A stretch of DNA of 8,003 bases from Candidatus Falkowiibacteriota bacterium (GTDB taxonomy: Bacteria > Patescibacteria > ABY1 > BM507 > UBA12075), in contig DAOVXE010000029.1 in NCBI GenBank assembly GCA_030636285.1, positions 1-8,003 of the forward strand. Reading direction: 5' to 3'. Position numbers and translations under genes: made by a program. The notes under the pieces were generated by a model, which worked only from the letters and a program-made list of their open reading frames with translations, was not told the DNA's origin and searched no databases. Shown piece by piece: positions 5,832 through 8,003 of this stretch. The number at the start of each line of letters is the position of its first letter. Position 1 is the stretch's first letter.

Positions 5832-7367
5832 ATGGAACAGCAAAATAACATTTCAAATAATACAGATGACACCGGCAAAATGAATCAAAATACAAGAATA
5901 TTTTTGTTTTTTTTGCTGGCAATTATTTTAGTCGGCTTAATTATTGTATTCGGAGTTTGTTTTTGGCAAAAATATTTTAGTAAGCGCGTTGGTGATCCCA
6001 TTGTCAATGTCGCAGAAAAAGAATACGCGCAAAAGCAAATAAAGCAAATTGCAGACCCTGTTTTAAAAAATAAAAACATAAAACCAGAACAGAAACTTTT
6101 TGAGAGATTTCCAAATGGAAGCAATAAAGGCGATACGGCTATTGATAATAATATTGTTTGGGTGGCTAACGGAAACTGGTTTTTGGATGGAGAAGAAATC
6201 TCCTGTGATTACGATCCGTTTACGCCGTCCGCAACCACGAGCGAAATCAATACTTCCGACTGGATTAATAATGTAGGCGAGAACGATGATTTTTATTTTA
6301 AGACGCCTAGCCACTGGTTTAAAGATGATTTGGAGAAAAGTTATTATAGTCAAAGCCGACCAGGTATTAAACTACAGAGCAGTACGCATTTATACAGACC
6401 CTCGTATATGGCGTCGACAGGAGGAATTGATATTGAAATAGAAATTTTGGATAATTCTGAAAATAAATCTCTTAATAAAATTTTTAACAGCGAATTTGGC
6501 AACGGCTATCCTGTTAGGGAATTTTATATTAACAGTGTCGCTGCTTTGCAGATTTATTATATGAGAAATAAAAAATACGAAGATGTGATTGATAGCGATT
6601 TGTTAAATTCTTATAACAATTATGAAAAGTCAAAATTAAAAAATATAACAGAGGACATACTGATTGCGTACATTGCGCAAGAAAAATTTTTATTAAAAAT
6701 AAGCGCAAGAATTTTTTACGTTAACGGCAATATGAGGCATGAATTTTTAAATTTGGCCGATAAAGTAATTAATACAATTAAACTTGGAGGTTCGGGAATA
6801 GACGATACTCCTCCCACAGGAAGCATATCAATTAATGATGGCTATGATATGACAACATATAGATATGTCACTCTTGATTTGTCAGCAAGTGACGAGGATG
6901 GAAAAATGGAATCAATGACATTTTCAACCGGTGGTGAATGGGGCGCTTGGCAACCGTATTCAAAAAAAGTATATAATTTTGAATTGCGCGGATGGTCTCA
7001 AGAGTCTATATTTGATGACATGGTGTGTGTCATGTTTGCGGATGATAGTAATAATTTATCAAAGACTTATTGCGATAGTATTGTATATAAAAAAGACGAT
7101 TCATTAGTATTTACAGAAATCAAATCACAAGAAAAAATAGATGACATGCAGCAGGCGCTCGTTGCCAAGTTGTTGGATTATAATTTATCATTAAATGAAT
7201 TGTCGGACAATGACCAGAAAGCGCTGATGAATGCGTATATTTATGGATGTTACCCAGCAGAAGTTATTGCTAAATCAATAATACATGGCGGACACACTGT
7301 TCATCCGACTATCCACTGGTTAACATGGAAGACAACTGATGAATACGCGGAGTATATGGATAAATAA
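5832..7367 (+). CDS. Membrane-anchored surface protein with PsbP-like and Ig-like regions
   Basis: A 511-residue protein with no catalytic motif seen. Residues 1-21 are polar and residues 22-45 (IFLFFLLAIILVGLIIVFGV region) form one membrane helix. K/R follows (QKYFSKR), and the order is compatible with a signal anchor; the large domain is presumably outside. After a spacer, about 150-316 (DFYFKTPSHWF start, LADKVINTIK end) resembles the PsbP-like/lipoprotein fold common in small-genome bacteria. Residues 325-420 begin DDTPPTGSISINDG and contain YVTLDLSASDEDG and GEWGAWQPYS, the hallmark of Ig/fibronectin-like repeats in bacterial exported proteins. The last 80 residues include SLNELSDNDQKALMNAY and GGHTVHPTI, which I cannot name. 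Domain calls are by resemblance. The final 29 bases overlap a propeller remnant in another frame. It is probably transcribed alone, behind the NYN terminator. Confidence 0.75.
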   Translation: MEQQNNISNNTDDTGKMNQNTRIFLFFLLAIILVGLIIVFGVCFWQKYFSKRVGDPIVNVAEKEYAQKQIKQIADPVLKNKNIKPEQKLFERFPNGSNKGDTAIDNNIVWVANGNWFLDGEEISCDYDPFTPSATTSEINTSDWINNVGENDDFYFKTPSHWFKDDLEKSYYSQSRPGIKLQSSTHLYRPSYMASTGGIDIEIEILDNSENKSLNKIFNSEFGNGYPVREFYINSVAALQIYYMRNKKYEDVIDSDLLNSYNNYEKSKLKNITEDILIAYIAQEKFLLKISARIFYVNGNMRHEFLNLADKVINTIKLGGSGIDDTPPTGSISINDGYDMTTYRYVTLDLSASDEDGKMESMTFSTGGEWGAWQPYSKKVYNFELRGWSQESIFDDMVCVMFADDSNNLSKTYCDSIVYKKDDSLVFTEIKSQEKIDDMQQALVAKLLDYNLSLNELSDNDQKALMNAYIYGCYPAEVIAKSIIHGGHTVHPTIHWLTWKTTDEYAEYMDK

Positions 7368-7503
7368 TGATGTTTGGCGATTTCATACCACTGAAGACGG
7401 CATGCTTGACGGTGAAATATATGGCATGCATCAAGACAAAAATAGCATTTGGTTTGCAAATAGCAATACGGGGATTTGGAAATTGGATTTAGATTATTTA
7501 TAA
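7339..7503 (+). pseudogene. Remnant of a beta-propeller (two-component regulator propeller repeat) protein
   Basis: A 54-codon frame from ATG 7339 to TAA 7501-7503, one base ahead of the surface-protein frame and overlapping it by 29 bases. From residue 6 it reads IWINNDVWRF, then DGML, EIYGMHQDKNSIWFANSN and GIWKLD. This matches one complete repeat of the regulator-type propeller family (pattern G-L, x-Y-x3-D, IWF, GIWKLD) plus the end of the preceding one. One repeat cannot make a propeller, and in this frame a stop at 7321-7323 blocks extension upstream. The best reading is the 3' end of a larger gene whose body was deleted or replaced near 7340-7355. An alternative is a frameshifted tail of the surface gene itself, but that gene ends sensibly. 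Confidence 0.65.
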
Positions 7504-7524
7504 AGAAAAATTTAATTGTAGAGA

Positions 7525-7552
7525 ATTCCCCTAAGCTTGCTTAGGTTGGAAT
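7525..7552. repeat. Hairpin after the propeller remnant
   Basis: ATTCC-CCTAAG (7525-7535), loop CTTG, CTTAGG (7540-7545), TT bulge, GGAAT (7548-7552): an 11-bp stem with one bulge. It lies 21 bases after the remnant's stop. No T-run follows, so it is a doubtful intrinsic terminator; it could stabilise a 3' end or be a leftover of a repeat. Confidence 0.55.
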
Positions 7553-7792
7553 ATAAATCGAGATTGAGAACAAAGCAATAAAAACAGTTATTAATGCTAA
7601 TAAAATTGTGGAGACAGGTAATAAAAATAAATATAGTGGAGTTGTTATTTTTTGACTTACTAATTAAATATGTATCAGAAGGATCTCATGAGAAAAAAAT
7701 TGAATTGTTTTAAGTAATTATGCCCCAAATAATTTAGCTTTTATTAATGTGTTAAAAGTCTAATTTGAATATGACAATTGAAAAATAAAAAG

Positions 7793-7818
7793 TTATCCAC
7801 TTTTTTGGTTTTTCCACA
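7793..7818 (+). promoter_or_regulatory. Two tandem DnaA boxes
   Basis: TTATCCACT (7793-7801) differs from the consensus TTATCCACA only at the last base. TTTTCCACA (7810-7818) fits TTWTNCACA exactly. They have the same orientation and start 17 bases apart. Family knowledge: closely spaced DnaA boxes beside AT-rich DNA mark oriC and the dnaA promoter. Only two good boxes are seen, so the number is low for a full origin. Confidence 0.65.
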
Positions 7819-7878
7819 GCAAAAACAGGGCTTGAAAAATTTATCAGCAGTGCTATTATAAATATGTGAGTAGCCGAT

Positions 7879-7892
7879 GTCTAAAATTAGAC
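7879..7892. promoter_or_regulatory. GTCTAA-AA-TTAGAC inverted repeat, candidate operator
   Basis: Perfect 6-base arms around a 2-base centre, ending 13 bases upstream of the -35 box of the following promoter. A further direct copy of the half-site GTCTAA is at 7758-7763. The position suits an activator or repressor dimer site; the protein is unknown. Confidence 0.45.
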
Positions 7893-7905
7893 AAAGCAAT
7901 CCTCA

Positions 7906-7933
7906 TTGACAAAACTATATGTTGTGGTATAAT
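7906..7933 (+). promoter_or_regulatory. Strong near-consensus promoter facing the right edge
   Basis: TTGACA (7906-7911), a 16-base spacer, TGG and TATAAT (7928-7933): both hexamers are perfect and the -10 is extended. Transcription would start near 7940. The leader can fold GCGAGA (7960-7965) with TTTCGC (7986-7991), which would bury the GAGAGGA stretch at 7962-7968. The gene or RNA it drives is beyond the window. Confidence 0.85.
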
Positions 7934-8003
7934 GGTATTATAGAGTACAAGATATAGTAGCGAGAGGAATTTATCAAAACACCTATTTCGCCCCTTATAT
8001 AAA

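Larger units (their letters stand above)
7504..8003. other. 500-base AT-rich non-coding region, possible origin or promoter region
   Basis: No credible gene on either strand. In order it holds a hairpin (7525-7552), an AT-rich stretch (about 7553-7790) in which I see nothing definite, a GTCTAA copy at 7758-7763, two tandem DnaA boxes, an AT-rich segment (7826-7866), a GTCTAA inverted repeat (7879-7892), a near-consensus promoter (7906-7933) and the start of a leader that runs off the edge. None of the last 60 bases offers an ATG, GTG or TTG, so the gene served begins outside the window. Confidence 0.6.

Noticed and set aside
259..7503. UGA recoded to glycine, as in Gracilibacteria/SR1
   Set aside because: All genes end in TAA or TAG, but none needs an in-frame TGA to be complete, so the standard bacterial code suffices.
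7504..8003. tRNA, rRNA, tmRNA or RNase P gene in the right-hand non-coding region
   Set aside because: No cloverleaf, CCA-type end or conserved rRNA/tmRNA/RNase P start sequence was found.
1..8003. CRISPR array or insertion sequence
   Set aside because: No regularly spaced repeats, no transposase frame and no long terminal inverted repeats are visible.

Overview
The window looks like a piece of a small-genome, AT-rich bacterial chromosome, most likely a Patescibacteria/CPR (Parcubacteria-like) lineage. This is inferred from style: low GC, short intergenic gaps, extended -10 promoters, no Shine-Dalgarno sequences, a NYN/LabA-type protein, and a membrane-anchored PsbP-like/Ig-like surface protein. 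No rRNA or other taxonomic marker is present. The reading frames need no alternative code: every gene closes with TAA or TAG, and no in-frame TGA is required.

Layout. Positions 1-182 hold the 3' end of an unrecognised plus-strand gene and a good intrinsic terminator. Positions 244-2090 are core metabolism. A complete phosphoglycerate mutase (gpmI) appears to be made from a leaderless mRNA. It meets, tail to tail with one base between stop codons, a 59-residue single-cluster [4Fe-4S] ferredoxin on the minus strand. The 348-base gap 2024-2371 carries divergent promoters for the ferredoxin and the next operon.

Positions 2372-5072 are the accessory island and the most interesting part. A Dcm-type DNA cytosine-5 methyltransferase is followed after 4 bp by a 550-residue GHKL (Hsp90/MutL/MORC-like) ATPase. 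The ATPase C-terminus resembles the Ymh/TIGR02391 family and holds an R-x5-H motif like that of HEPN ribonucleases. No restriction endonuclease domain is visible. The pair may be a modification-guarded defence system whose effector is the ATPase's own C-terminus, or may use an unlinked nuclease. A NYN-domain (PIN-like) putative nuclease follows 126 bp later (5199-5714) and ends inside a symmetric hairpin terminator.

Positions 5832-7367 encode an envelope protein with one N-terminal membrane segment. Overlapping its 3' end in another frame is the orphan last repeat of a two-component-regulator-type beta-propeller, apparently the remnant of a lost gene. The last 500 bases have no gene. They hold a hairpin, two tandem DnaA boxes, a GTCTAA inverted repeat and a near-perfect sigma-70 promoter firing out of the right edge. 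This could be a replication-origin region or a DnaA-controlled promoter. I saw no tRNA, rRNA, CRISPR array or insertion sequence.
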